DNA of 64,000 nucleotides from Plastoroseomonas hellenica (GCF_018129085.1 NZ_JAAGBB010000001.1:248001-312000); one strand, 5' to 3'; shown: positions 50,601-59,413, numbered from the stretch's first letter. The notes: a model not told the origin generated them from the letters alone. Made by a program: numbers and translations.

Positions 50601-50618
50601 ATATGTGATAACAAAATT
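50601..50618. promoter_or_regulatory. Candidate GntR operator upstream of the biotin-carrier gene
   Basis: ATATGTGATAACAAAATT ends 21 bases before the biotin-carrier ATG. Read on the other strand its core (TTTGTTATCACAT) matches the site at 49836 at most positions. Binding here could block the carboxylase operon promoter. Confidence 0.45.
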
Positions 50619-50639
50619 CGGACGCTTTGGGGAGACGTC

Positions 50640-50861
50640 ATGGCCGAGAGCCCTGTCAAAGCCGAGATCACTGCGGCCGTCTGGAAGATCGAGGCCGGGC
50701 CGGGCACGCGCGTCGCTGAGGGCGACGCTATCCTGCTGCTCGAATCCATGAAGATGGAGATCCCCGTCGCGGCGCCGCGCAGCGGCCGGGTGAAGGCCGT
50801 GCTGGTGGCCGAGGGCGACCTCGTGGAGGAAGGCCAGGTCGTCGCGACCTTGGAGGACTGA
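50640..50861 (+). CDS. Stand-alone biotin carboxyl carrier protein
   Basis: 73-aa biotinyl domain with the biotinylation motif LLLESMKMEIPV (Lys38) and the surrounding hammerhead pattern (GDAILL and GDLVEEGQVVATLE). GGGGAGA precedes the ATG. In many acyl-CoA carboxylases this domain is fused to the biotin carboxylase; here it is its own gene. Its TGA stop is the left copy of a 3-base duplication flanking an inserted element. Confidence 0.93.
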   Translation: MAESPVKAEITAAVWKIEAGPGTRVAEGDAILLLESMKMEIPVAAPRSGRVKAVLVAEGDLVEEGQVVATLED

Positions 50862-51020
50862 GAGCCTGTCTCGAAATGGCCGCGGGGCGATCTGGCGGGC
50901 CTTGTCCGCCCCTGCCGCGCCGGCTTCCGCCGATGCAACCAGCATCGGCTGCGTCACCCGCCACGGCAGGAACGAAAAATGCCTCGCCAGCTCACCGCCA
51001 CGCCATTCCGAGACAGGCTC
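50862..51020. mobile_element. MITE-like foldback element (159 bp) with TGA target duplication
   Basis: Terminal inverted repeats GAGCCTGTCTCGAAATGGC (50862-50880) and GCCATTCCGAGACAGGCTC (51002-51020) match at 18 of 19 positions and are flanked by TGA on both sides (50859-50861, 51021-51023). The arms keep imperfect complementarity inward, and a central hairpin CCGATGC/GCATCGG sits at 50930-50948. There is no transposase. TNA duplications and GAGCCTG-type ends are typical of the IS5 group that includes IS1031 of acetic acid bacteria, so it is probably a non-autonomous derivative. It lies inside the carboxylase operon. Confidence 0.82.
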
Positions 51021-51024
51021 TGAT

Positions 51025-52410
51025 ATGCAGGGGCCGGTCCTGATCGCCAATCGCGGCGAGATCGCCTGCCGCATCGCCGCGACCTGCCGGCGGCTCGGCC
51101 TCTCGACGGTCGCGGTCTTTTCCGATGCCGATGCTGGGGCGATGCATGTCGCCGCGGCCGACGCCGCCGAGCGCATCGGCCCGCCATCGCCACGCGAGAG
51201 CTATCTCTCCATATCAGCAATCATCGACGCCGCGCGGCGCTCCGGCGCGCGCATGGTGCATCCGGGCTATGGCTTCCTGAGCGAGAATCCGGATTTCGCC
51301 GGCGCCTGCACCGACGCCGGGCTGGTCTTCATCGGGCCGCCGGAAGCCGCGATCCGCGCCATGGGCGGCAAGGCGGCGGCCAAGGCGGTGGCGCGCCGGG
51401 CCGGCGTACCCTCGGCCCCCGGCTATGAGGGGGAGGATCAGGCGCCGGAGCGGCTGGCGGCGGAAGCCGCGCGCATCGGCTTTCCGGTGATGATCAAGGC
51501 CGTCGCCGGCGGCGGCGGCCGCGGCATGCGGCGGGTGGAGGCGGCGGAGGATTTCGCCGCGGCGCTGGCCGCCGCACAGCGGGAAGCCGCGGGTTTCGGC
51601 GACACCCGCGTCCTGGTGGAGAAGCTGGTCGCCAGCGCGCGCCACATCGAGGTGCAGGTCTTCGCCGATGCTCATGGCAATGTCCTGCATCTCGGTGAGC
51701 GCGACTGCACCCTGCAGCGGCGCAACCAGAAGCTGGTCGAGGAATCCCCAGCCCCTGGCATGGATGCGGCGCTGCGCGCCGAGCTTGGTCGCCGCGCCGT
51801 CGCGTTGGCGCGCGCAGTCGGCTATGTCGGCGCCGGCACCGTCGAGTTCGTCGCCGATGCCGCGGCACCGCTCGCCGCCGACCGCATCTGGTTCATCGAG
51901 ATGAACACGCGGCTGCAGGTGGAGCATCCGGTGACCGAGATGGTCGCTGGCCTCGACCTGGTGGAGTGGCAGCTCCGCGTCGCCGCCGGCGAGGCGCTGC
52001 CGCTGACGCAGGCACAGGTGAGGCTCGAAGGCCATGCCATCGAGGCGCGGCTCTGCGCCGAGGATCCGGCGCGCAATTTCCTGCCCTCGCCCGGCCACCT
52101 CGCCATGCTCGATCTGCCGGAACCGGGGCCCGGGCTGCGCATCGATGCCGGGGTGCGCGCGGGCGACACGCTGACGCCCTTCTATGATCCGATGATCGCC
52201 AAGCTCATCGCCCATGCGCCGACGCGGACGGAAGCGCTGGAGCGCCTCGCCGCCGCGCTGGATGCGGTGCGGGCCGAGGGGGTGCGGCTGAATGCCGGCT
52301 TTCTCGCACGCGCGCTGCTGAGCCCTGAGATGCGGGATGGCGCCGTCGACACGCATTTCCTCGACCGTTTCCGTCTCGATGAGGCCGCCGCCACGCACGG
52401 CGCCGCCTGA
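51025..52410 (+). CDS. Biotin carboxylase subunit (AccC/PccA-type, without carrier domain)
   Basis: 461-aa ATP-grasp enzyme beginning MQGPVLIANRGEIACRIAAT. It has the ATP-binding loop KAVAGGGGRGMRRVEAAEDF, the ERDCTLQRRNQKLVEESPAP segment, the catalytic region FIEMNTRLQVEHPVTEMVAG and the C-terminal cap. It carboxylates biotin on the separate 73-aa carrier. The ATG starts two bases after the end of the inserted element's TGA copy's first base, so its own ribosome site lies in the element's terminus (GAGACAGG), an unusual arrangement. Confidence 0.95.
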   Translation: MQGPVLIANRGEIACRIAATCRRLGLSTVAVFSDADAGAMHVAAADAAERIGPPSPRESYLSISAIIDAARRSGARMVHPGYGFLSENPDFAGACTDAGLVFIGPPEAAIRAMGGKAAAKAVARRAGVPSAPGYEGEDQAPERLAAEAARIGFPVMIKAVAGGGGRGMRRVEAAEDFAAALAAAQREAAGFGDTRVLVEKLVASARHIEVQVFADAHGNVLHLGERDCTLQRRNQKLVEESPAPGMDAALRAELGRRAVALARAVGYVGAGTVEFVADAAAPLAADRIWFIEMNTRLQVEHPVTEMVAGLDLVEWQLRVAAGEALPLTQAQVRLEGHAIEARLCAEDPARNFLPSPGHLAMLDLPEPGPGLRIDAGVRAGDTLTPFYDPMIAKLIAHAPTRTEALERLAAALDAVRAEGVRLNAGFLARALLSPEMRDGAVDTHFLDRFRLDEAAATHGAA

Positions 52411-52426
52411 TGCAGGGAGATCCCGC

Positions 52427-52963
52427 ATGAACACCATCACCCGCTCCACGCTGTTCCGCCCGGCCTTGCTGGCACTCGGCGGCAGTCTCGCGATCGCCGC
52501 CTCCGCGCAGATCCAGGTGCCGATGCAGCCGGTGCCGATGACCCTGCAGAGCCTTGTCGTGCTGCTGGTGGGCGTCGCCTATGGCTGGCGACTCGGTGCC
52601 GCGACGGTACTGCTCTATCTGGCGGAGGGCCTCTGCGGCTTGCCCGTCTTTGCCAGCTTCCGCGCCGGGCCGGCAGCGCTCATGGGGCCGACAGCGGGCT
52701 TTCTGATCGGCTTCGTGCCGGCGGCGGCGCTGGCCGGCTGGCTCGCCGCGCGCGGCTGGGCGCGGGGGCTCTGGCGACCCGCCGCCCTCTTCGCCGCCGG
52801 TCATATCGTGCTCTTCGCGACGGGTACCGCCTGGCTTGCCTGGCTCTTCGGCCTCGATCGCGCGGTCGCGGTAGGGTTGCTGCCCTTCCTGCCGGGCAGC
52901 GCCGTGAAGGTGGCACTCGGCGTAGCTCTGCTCGCCGGGCTTCGCGGCCTGCGCCGGGCCTGA
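52427..52963 (+). CDS. bioY: Biotin transporter S-component BioY
   Basis: 178-aa membrane protein with the BioY signature: IQVPMQPVPMTLQSLVVLLV near residue 30, GLPVFASFRAGPAALMGPTA and GFLIGFVPAAALAGWLA. About six spans. It captures biotin alone or with an ECF module. Placement between the biotin carboxylase and carboxyltransferase genes links cofactor uptake to the enzyme that needs it. Confidence 0.95.
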   Translation: MNTITRSTLFRPALLALGGSLAIAASAQIQVPMQPVPMTLQSLVVLLVGVAYGWRLGAATVLLYLAEGLCGLPVFASFRAGPAALMGPTAGFLIGFVPAAALAGWLAARGWARGLWRPAALFAAGHIVLFATGTAWLAWLFGLDRAVAVGLLPFLPGSAVKVALGVALLAGLRGLRRA

Positions 52964-52990
52964 CGCACGAAGGAAAGAGGGAACCGCAAG

Positions 52991-54547
52991 ATGGTGTGGC
53001 AGGCGGAACTGGAGGAGTTGCGGCGGCGCGAGGAATTCGCCCGTCGCATGGGTGGCGCCGACAAGGTCAAGCGCCAGCACGATGCCGGGCGGCTCACGGT
53101 GCGCGAACGAGTGGAGACGCTCGCCGATCCCGGCAGCTTCCACGAGATCGGCGCGATCGCCGGCCGGGCGGGCTATGACGCCGAAGGCCGCCTCACCGAG
53201 CTCACCCCGTCCAACTGCGTCTTCGGCCGCGCCACCTTGGATGGCCGTCCGGCGGTGCTGGTCGGCGACGACTTCACCGTGCGCGGTGGCTCCGCCGATG
53301 CGACGATCCGCGAGAAGCCGCTGATGGCGGAGCGGATGGCCAATGAATTCCAGCTGCCGATCATCCGCATCATCGAAGGCTCCGGTGGCGGCGGCTCGGT
53401 GAAGACCATCGAGACCACGGGCCGCGCCAACCTGCCGGGCGGCGTCGGCGGCACCGGCCTCTTCAACTACACAACGCTCAATCTCTCGGCGGTACCGGTG
53501 GTCGGGCTGGGCCTCGGCTCGGTCGCCGGCCTCGGCGCGGCGCGTCTGGCCTCGAGCCATTATTCGGTGATGACCAAGAGCTCGGCGATGTTCGTCGCCG
53601 GCCCGCCGGTGGTGGCGCGGCTCGGCGAAGATTTGAGCAAGGAACAGCTCGGCGGCTGGGAGATCCAGACCCGCAGCGGCGGCGTCGACCACGCCGTGGA
53701 GACCGAGGAGGAAGCCTTCGCCTGCGCGCGGCGCTTCCTCTCCTACCTGCCCTCCTCGGTGCATGGTCTGCCGCCTGCCATTCCCTGCGAAGACGATCCG
53801 GGGCGCCGCGACGAGAAGCTGATGGCGGCGGTGCCGCGCGACCGCCGCCGCGTCTACCAGATGCGCCCGATCATCGAGAGCGTGGTGGACCGGGGCAGCT
53901 TCTTCGAGATGGGGAAGATGTTCGGCCGCTCTATCATCACCGGCCTCGCGCGGCTCGATGGCCGCGCCGTCGCGGTGATGGCGAGCGATCCCTTCTTCTA
54001 TGGCGGGTCCTGGACCAGCGATACCTGCCAGAAGGTGGTCCGCTTCATCGACCTGGCCGAGACCTTCCACCTGCCGGTGGTCTACCTGATGGACTGCCCG
54101 GGCTTCATGGTCGGGCTGGAGGCAGAGCGCAGTGCCACCATCCGCCACGGCGTGCGCGCCATGGCGGCGATGAACCAGTGCACCGTGCCCTGGTGCACCA
54201 TCGTCGTGCGCAATGCCTTCGGCGTTGCCGGCGCGGCGCATCAGCCGGCCGGTCGCCTCTCGCTGCGCTACGCCTGGCTCTCCGCGCGCTGGGGCTCGCT
54301 GCCGCTGGAAGGCGGCATCGAGGCCGCCTACCGCGCCGAGATCGATGCCGCCGAGGACCCTGCGGCGAAGCTCGCCGAGATCGAGGCGCGGCTGAACCAG
54401 CTCCGATCGCCTTTCCGCACGGCCGAGACCTTCTGGATCGAGGAGATCATCGACCCGCGCGAGACGCGCCCGCTGCTCTGCGATTTCGCGCGCCTGGCTG
54501 ATCCGCTGCGCCGGCCGGAGCCGTCGAGGCTGCAGATGCGACCGTAA
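52991..54547 (+). CDS. Acyl-CoA carboxylase carboxyltransferase subunit (PccB-like)
   Basis: 518-aa crotonase-fold carboxyltransferase. The N-half contains KRQHDAGRLTVRERVETLAD and EGSGGGGSVKTIETTG. The C-half contains SYLPSSVHGLPP, GRSIITGLARLDGRAVAVMA, PVVYLMDCPGFMVGLEAERS and WGSLPLEGGIEAAYRAEI. It transfers the carboxyl group from biotin to an acyl-CoA. With the separate carrier, the carboxylase and the upstream CoA-transferase it forms a plausible activation-carboxylation route. Acyl substrate unknown. Confidence 0.94.
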   Translation: MVWQAELEELRRREEFARRMGGADKVKRQHDAGRLTVRERVETLADPGSFHEIGAIAGRAGYDAEGRLTELTPSNCVFGRATLDGRPAVLVGDDFTVRGGSADATIREKPLMAERMANEFQLPIIRIIEGSGGGGSVKTIETTGRANLPGGVGGTGLFNYTTLNLSAVPVVGLGLGSVAGLGAARLASSHYSVMTKSSAMFVAGPPVVARLGEDLSKEQLGGWEIQTRSGGVDHAVETEEEAFACARRFLSYLPSSVHGLPPAIPCEDDPGRRDEKLMAAVPRDRRRVYQMRPIIESVVDRGSFFEMGKMFGRSIITGLARLDGRAVAVMASDPFFYGGSWTSDTCQKVVRFIDLAETFHLPVVYLMDCPGFMVGLEAERSATIRHGVRAMAAMNQCTVPWCTIVVRNAFGVAGAAHQPAGRLSLRYAWLSARWGSLPLEGGIEAAYRAEIDAAEDPAAKLAEIEARLNQLRSPFRTAETFWIEEIIDPRETRPLLCDFARLADPLRRPEPSRLQMRP

Positions 54548-54583
54548 AGCGCGCGGCGCGGTAGCGCCTTGGGAGGAATACCA

Positions 54584-55540
54584 ATGAAAAGACTTCTGGT
54601 CGCGGCTCTGGCGTTGCTCAGCCTCGGCAGCCTGCCCGCCGGCGCTTTCCCGGACCGCCCACCGCGCATCCTGGGCGGCTTCGCCGCTGGCGGCACCAGC
54701 GACATCGTCAACCGGCTGCTGGCCGAGGCGGTGGCGCCGCATCTCGGCCTACGCCCGGTGGTCGAGGTGCGGACCGGCGCCAATGGCTTCATCGCCGCCG
54801 AGGCCGCGGCGCGCAGCGCGCCCGACGGCCACACCGTCGTGCAATGCGCGACCGGGTTGCTGACCGTGACCCCGAACCTGCCGGGTGCGCAGCTCCCGAT
54901 CGACCCGGCGCGCGACCTGGTGCCGATCGCCAACATCGTCCACTCCACCCAGGCCATGGTCGTCGCCGCCCGGTCGCCCTATCGCAGCGTGGCGGAAGTG
55001 CTGGCAGCGGCGCGGGCGCGGCCCGGCACCATCACCTATGCGAGCGCCGGCATCGGCTCCGTCTCGCATCTGTCGGGCGCGCGGCTGGCGCAACTCGGCG
55101 GGCTCGATCTCGTGCATGTGCCCTATCGCGGCGCAGCGCCGGGCGTGCTGGACGTGGCAGCGGGACGCACCGACCTCATCATCACCAATCTCGGCGATGT
55201 CGCCGGGCAGATCGGCGAAGGGCTGCGGCTGCTCGCCTTCGCCGACGGCATCGGGTCGCCGCGCTACGCCGGCACAGGACAGGTTTCGGACGCGCTGCCC
55301 GGCTACGCGGTCAGTGGCTGGTTCGGCCTGTGCGGCCCGCGCGGCATGCCGGAGCCGGTGATCACCCGCTGGGTGGAGGCGATCCGCGCCGGCTTCGCCG
55401 ACGCCGCGATCCGGCAGCGCCTGCAGGAGAACGGACTGACCCTGCGGCTGGAGGACAGCGCGGGCTTCGCGCGCACCATCGAACAGGACAGCCGCTTGTG
55501 GCGTGAGGTGATCCGCGCCGCGAGCATCCGCGTCGAATGA
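54584..55540 (+). CDS. Bug/TctC-family substrate receptor 1 of a tandem pair
   Basis: 318-aa periplasmic receptor. The signal peptide ends near GAFP (about residue 23). Bug elements are ILGGFAAGGTSDIVNRLLAE, VVEVRTGANGFIAAEAAARS, VPYRGAAPGVLDVAAGRTDL and GLCGPRGMPEPVITRWVEAI. GGGAGGAAT precedes the ATG. It is about half identical to the next receptor; both have TGANGF instead of the usual PGA.G loop, suggesting a shared, non-standard ligand. Confidence 0.93.
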   Translation: MKRLLVAALALLSLGSLPAGAFPDRPPRILGGFAAGGTSDIVNRLLAEAVAPHLGLRPVVEVRTGANGFIAAEAAARSAPDGHTVVQCATGLLTVTPNLPGAQLPIDPARDLVPIANIVHSTQAMVVAARSPYRSVAEVLAAARARPGTITYASAGIGSVSHLSGARLAQLGGLDLVHVPYRGAAPGVLDVAAGRTDLIITNLGDVAGQIGEGLRLLAFADGIGSPRYAGTGQVSDALPGYAVSGWFGLCGPRGMPEPVITRWVEAIRAGFADAAIRQRLQENGLTLRLEDSAGFARTIEQDSRLWREVIRAASIRVE

Positions 55541-55563
55541 TGCACAGCCACGGAGGGAAGCCG

Positions 55564-56526
55564 ATGACGAGAAGAATGGCGGCGGCGCTGCTGGGCGCCG
55601 CGCTGCTGGCGGGCCCGGCGCTGGGACAGACGGCGGACCGGCCACTGCGGATCATCGCCGGCTATGCGCCGGGTGGCACCTCCGACATCACCGCCCGGCT
55701 GGTGGCGGAAGGCGTGGCCGCGACGCTCGGCCAGCGCCCGGTGGTGGAGAACCGCACCGGCGCCAACGGCTTCATCGCCGCCGAGGCCGTGGTGCGCGGC
55801 CCGACCGACGGATCGACCGTGCTGCAATGCCCGATGGGCAACATGACCATCAGCCCGGAAATGCCGGGAATGCACATCCCGATCGACGTGGCGCGCGACC
55901 TGGTGCCAATCGCCAATGTCGCGCGGTCGAGCTACGCGGTCGTGGTCGGCGCGCGCAGCCCCTATCGCAGCATGGAGGATTTCCTGACTGCCGCCCGGGC
56001 ACGGCCGGGCGCGCTGAGCTATGCCAGCGCCGGCGCCGGCACCGCCCAGCACCTCTCCGGCGAACGGCTGAAGGCGATGGCCCGGATCGATCTTCTGCAT
56101 GTGCCGTATCGCGGCGCGGCGCCGGCGGCGCTCGACATCATCGCCGGGCGCGCCGACCTGCTGATCACCAATCTCGGCGACGTCATCCGCCAGATCCAGG
56201 GCGGCGAGATGCGGCTGCTCGCGATGGGCGATGCCGACGGCTGGCCGGATTTTCCCGATGCGCCGCGCCTGCCGTCTCTGGTGCCCGGGCTGCAGGTGCT
56301 GGGCTGGTTCGGCATCTGCGGCCCGCGCGGCATGCCGCAAGAGGCGGTGTCGCGATGGGCGGAGGCGATCCGCGTCGCGCTGCAGGATGCAGGTTTGCGC
56401 CGGCGGCTGCTGGACAATGGGCTCGCGCCCTTCTTCGAGGATCCGGAGAGCTTCGGCCGCACCATCGCGCGCGATCGCGCGGTCTGGGGCGAGGCGATCC
56501 GCGCGGCGGGGATTCGCGCGGAATAG
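55564..56526 (+). CDS. Bug/TctC-family substrate receptor 2 of a tandem pair
   Basis: 320-aa receptor from ATG 55564 (GGAGGGAAG upstream). The signal peptide ends ALGQ. It mirrors its neighbour: IIAGYAPGGTSDITARLVAE, VVENRTGANGFIAAEAVVRG, VPYRGAAPAALDIIAGRADL and GICGPRGMPQEAVSRWAEAI. It arose by tandem duplication and lies downstream of the carboxylase genes, so it probably supplies a related acid. Confidence 0.93.
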   Translation: MTRRMAAALLGAALLAGPALGQTADRPLRIIAGYAPGGTSDITARLVAEGVAATLGQRPVVENRTGANGFIAAEAVVRGPTDGSTVLQCPMGNMTISPEMPGMHIPIDVARDLVPIANVARSSYAVVVGARSPYRSMEDFLTAARARPGALSYASAGAGTAQHLSGERLKAMARIDLLHVPYRGAAPAALDIIAGRADLLITNLGDVIRQIQGGEMRLLAMGDADGWPDFPDAPRLPSLVPGLQVLGWFGICGPRGMPQEAVSRWAEAIRVALQDAGLRRRLLDNGLAPFFEDPESFGRTIARDRAVWGEAIRAAGIRAE

Positions 56527-56560
56527 GCGCGGCTCCGCCGCGCCAATCCCAAACGGGCTC

Positions 56561-57850
56561 TCAGCTCCCCATGATCAGGTTCGGCAGGAACAGCGAAACC
56601 TGCGGCAGGAAGGTGATCAGCCCGAGGACCACCAGCATCGCGCCCAGGATCGGCAGGATCTCCACCGTGTAGACCTCCATCGGCACCTTCAGCACGGCGC
56701 AGGAGATGAACATCATCTGTCCGACCGGCGGGGTGATGCCGGCGATGGTCAGGTTGGTGACAAGCAAGATGCCGAAATGCACGGGGTCGATGCCGAAGCG
56801 CAGGATCACCGGCACGAAGATCGGCGTCAGGATGATCAGCGCCGCCGTCCCTTCCACCGCCGTCCCCAGCACGATCAGCAGGACATTGATCAGCAACAGC
56901 AGCGTCATGGGGTCGCTGGTCAGCCCGACCATCCAGGAGGCCATGGCCGGCGGCAGCCGCTCCCAGGCGAGATAGAAGCCGAAGGCCGAGGCGGCACAGA
57001 TCAGCAGCATCACCGAGGAGGTGTCGAGCACGGTCTCCCGCAGCACGCCCGGAAGCTTCGCCCAGTTGAGCTCGCGATAGATCACGGCGCCGATGAAGAT
57101 GGTGACGAACACCGTGATGGCGCCGGCCTCCGTCGTGGTGAAGAGGCCGTAGCGCAGCCCGACGATGATGAAGACCGGGATCATCAGCGCCCAGACCGCG
57201 TCGCGCGCCGCGCGCAGCACCTCGCCGAAGCCGACGAAATGCGGCCGCACCGGCGCGTAGCCGCGATGCCTGGCGATCATCCAGGTGGTGACGAGCAGCG
57301 AGAGGGCGAGCAGCAGCCCCGGCACCACGCCCGCGAGGAACAGCCGCCCGACCGAAACATCGGCGAGATAGCCGTAGATGATCAGGCCGATGCCGGGCGG
57401 GATCAGCGCGGTGATGATCGCCGCCGAGGAGGTGATGGCGGCCGCGAAGGCGGCGGAGTAGCCGCGCCGTACCATCTCCGGCCCGAACAGCTTGGCAAGC
57501 ATCGCGGCATCGGCGGAGGAGGAGGCGGTGAGCCCGCCGAGCAAGGTGGCGAGCACCGTGCAGGCCTGCGCGAGCGCCCCAGTCATGTGCCCGACCAGCG
57601 CGTCCGCGAGATGCAGCAGCCGGCGCGTGATGCCCGCGGCGTTCATCAGGCTTCCCGCCAGCACGAAGAAGGGCACGGCGAGCAGCGGGTAGCTGTCCGT
57701 CGCCGCCACCATCTTCTGGAAGAAAATGTCGATCGGCAGGCCGTCGGCGAGGAAGAAGAAGGAGAGGGCGGAGATGGCGATGGCGAAGGCCACCGGCACG
57801 TTCAGCGCGAAGAGCAGCACGAGCAGGAGGGAGGGCAGCGCCGCGGTCAT
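56561..57850 (-). CDS. TRAP transporter large permease (DctM type)
   Basis: 429-aa integral membrane protein with 12 or more spans: MTAALPSLLLVLLFALNVPV, PFFVLAGSLMNAAGITRRLL, ASSSADAAMLAKLFGPEMVR, ITALIPPGIGLIIYGYLAD and FGILLVTNLTIAGITPPVGQ. The start overlaps the DctQ stop by four bases. It forms the channel for sodium-coupled uptake of an organic acid with the DctP receptor encoded two genes upstream. Confidence 0.95.
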   Translation of the reverse strand: MTAALPSLLLVLLFALNVPVAFAIAISALSFFFLADGLPIDIFFQKMVAATDSYPLLAVPFFVLAGSLMNAAGITRRLLHLADALVGHMTGALAQACTVLATLLGGLTASSSADAAMLAKLFGPEMVRRGYSAAFAAAITSSAAIITALIPPGIGLIIYGYLADVSVGRLFLAGVVPGLLLALSLLVTTWMIARHRGYAPVRPHFVGFGEVLRAARDAVWALMIPVFIIVGLRYGLFTTTEAGAITVFVTIFIGAVIYRELNWAKLPGVLRETVLDTSSVMLLICAASAFGFYLAWERLPPAMASWMVGLTSDPMTLLLLINVLLIVLGTAVEGTAALIILTPIFVPVILRFGIDPVHFGILLVTNLTIAGITPPVGQMMFISCAVLKVPMEVYTVEILPILGAMLVVLGLITFLPQVSLFLPNLIMGS

Positions 57851-58326
57851 GCCATGGCCCGCTCGACGATCGGCAGAGGGCGGCGGAGATTGGCGAGGTG
57901 GCGCGCCAGCATCATCAGCGTGGCCACCGTGATCGGCCCGTACACCACTGTCATCGGCAGGCGCAGCACCGCGGTCGGGTTGTCCCAGGCAGCGACCGAG
58001 AAGTGCAGGCCGATCCAGGCGAAATAGCCGAGGAACACCGCGACCAGCAGGTCCACCGCGAGGCGCACGGCGCGCTGCGGCCCCGTAGGCAGCCTGGCCA
58101 CCAGCATGTCGATCGAGGGATGTGCGCGGTGGCGGAAGCAGGCACTGGCGCCGAAGAAGGTGAGCCAGGCGAAGGCGATGCCCGCGACCTCGCTCGCCCA
58201 GACCGCCGGCTGTGCGGTGATGTAGCGCGTGATCACACCCCAGGTGACGGCGCCCACCGTCACCAGCAGCGCGGCAGCCCCGATCGCCTCGTCCGGATAG
58301 CGCAGCGCCTTGCCGAGCAGGCGCAT
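57847..58326 (-). CDS. TRAP transporter small permease (DctQ type)
   Basis: 159-aa protein with four spans, including AWLTFFGASACFRHRAHPSI followed by DMLVARLPTGPQRAV, the DctQ signature. The ATG at 58326 overlaps the DctP stop (ATGA). It links receptor and DctM. Confidence 0.92.
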   Translation of the reverse strand: MRLLGKALRYPDEAIGAAALLVTVGAVTWGVITRYITAQPAVWASEVAGIAFAWLTFFGASACFRHRAHPSIDMLVARLPTGPQRAVRLAVDLLVAVFLGYFAWIGLHFSVAAWDNPTAVLRLPMTVVYGPITVATLMMLARHLANLRRPLPIVERAMA

Positions 58327-59318
58327 CACGCCAGGATCCTCCGCACCGTCTCATGCAGGCCCGGCGTCCAGCGCGGGAAGGCACGGTAGGTCGGCTCGCT
58401 CGCGCGGCGGAAGGCGGCGATGTCGACATCGGTCACGATCTGCACGCCCGCGGTCCTGAAGCGATCGACGAAGCCCGCCTCCTGCTCCAGGGTCAGACGG
58501 GTCTGCTCCTCGCGCGCCTTGGTGCCTTCCTCCAGCAGGATGGTGCGGATCTCGGCGGGCAGGCGGTTGAAGAAGCCGTTGTTCATCGGCCAGCCCAGGA
58601 TCGCCTGGAAATGCGCGGTGTTGGAGATGACCTTGCGCACCTCCTGCAAGCGCGAACCCCACAGGCTGCCATAGGGCGCCTCCGCCGCCTGCACCACGTT
58701 CTGCTGCAGCGCGTTGTAGATCTCGCTCCATTGCACCGTGGTCGGCCTGGCGCCGAGCGCGCGGAAGGTCTCGATCCACATCTGGTTGGGCGGCACCCGC
58801 ACGGTCATGCCGGCAATGTCGGCGGGCTGGCGGATCGGCTTCTCGGCGATCATGTGCCGCGCGCCGAAGAAGCCGCCCATCATCACCATCCGGAAGCCCG
58901 CGGCCTGCAGCCGCTGATCCACGCCGCGATACCAGTCGCTGTCCAGCAGCTTCGCGAACTGCGCGGGCTGGTCGACGATATAGGGGCCGTTGAGGATGCC
59001 AACATCCGGCACGAAATCCGAGAGATAGCCGGGATCCGTGATGTTCATCACATTGGCGCCCTGGCGGATCATCTCGTTCACGTCGCGCCCGGAGCCGAGC
59101 TGTTCGCCCGGGAACACCTCGATGCGCACGCGGTTGTTGGTGCGCTGGGCCACGTTGCGGGCGAAGAATTCTGCCGCCTGATGCGCGGGCTCCACCGTCG
59201 AGAGGCTGTGGGCGAAGCGGATGCGGATCTCGGCTTGCGCTCGCGCTGGCCATGGGCGGGCGAGCGCCGCCGCACCGATGACGCCGCCCAGAACGGCGCG
59301 CCGACCTGTCGCTCCCAT
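58326..59318 (-). CDS. TRAP transporter substrate receptor (DctP type)
   Basis: 330-aa periplasmic receptor. The ATG at 59318 follows GGAGG by 5 bases; an ATG 12 bases upstream is also in frame. A twin-arginine-like leader (TGRRAVLGGVIGAAAL) ends at ARAQ. DctP elements are IRIRFAHSLSTVEPAHQAAE, RVRIEVFPGEQLGSGRDVNE, GMTVRVPPNQMWIETFRALG and NNGFFNRLPAEIRTILLEE. First gene of the TRAP operon. Confidence 0.94.
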   Translation of the reverse strand: MGATGRRAVLGGVIGAAALARPWPARAQAEIRIRFAHSLSTVEPAHQAAEFFARNVAQRTNNRVRIEVFPGEQLGSGRDVNEMIRQGANVMNITDPGYLSDFVPDVGILNGPYIVDQPAQFAKLLDSDWYRGVDQRLQAAGFRMVMMGGFFGARHMIAEKPIRQPADIAGMTVRVPPNQMWIETFRALGARPTTVQWSEIYNALQQNVVQAAEAPYGSLWGSRLQEVRKVISNTAHFQAILGWPMNNGFFNRLPAEIRTILLEEGTKAREEQTRLTLEQEAGFVDRFRTAGVQIVTDVDIAAFRRASEPTYRAFPRWTPGLHETVRRILA

Positions 59319-59413
59319 CCTCGCCTCCATCCCTGTCCCGGCCTGTGCTCGGCCGGTGTCTGGTTTATCAGCCTATCTCCGCCGGGCGCCGGGAGCCATC
59401 GTCGCCCGCCGCG

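Noticed and set aside
50861-51020. Interpretation of the inverted repeat as a transcription terminator
   Set aside because: The arms are 159 bases apart with a flanking TGA duplication and no T-run; a transposable foldback element explains all features better.
52205-54742. 845-aa leftward ORF opposite bioY and the carboxyltransferase
   Set aside because: It is the antisense shadow of two well-identified genes; composition is His/Arg/Ala-rich without motifs.
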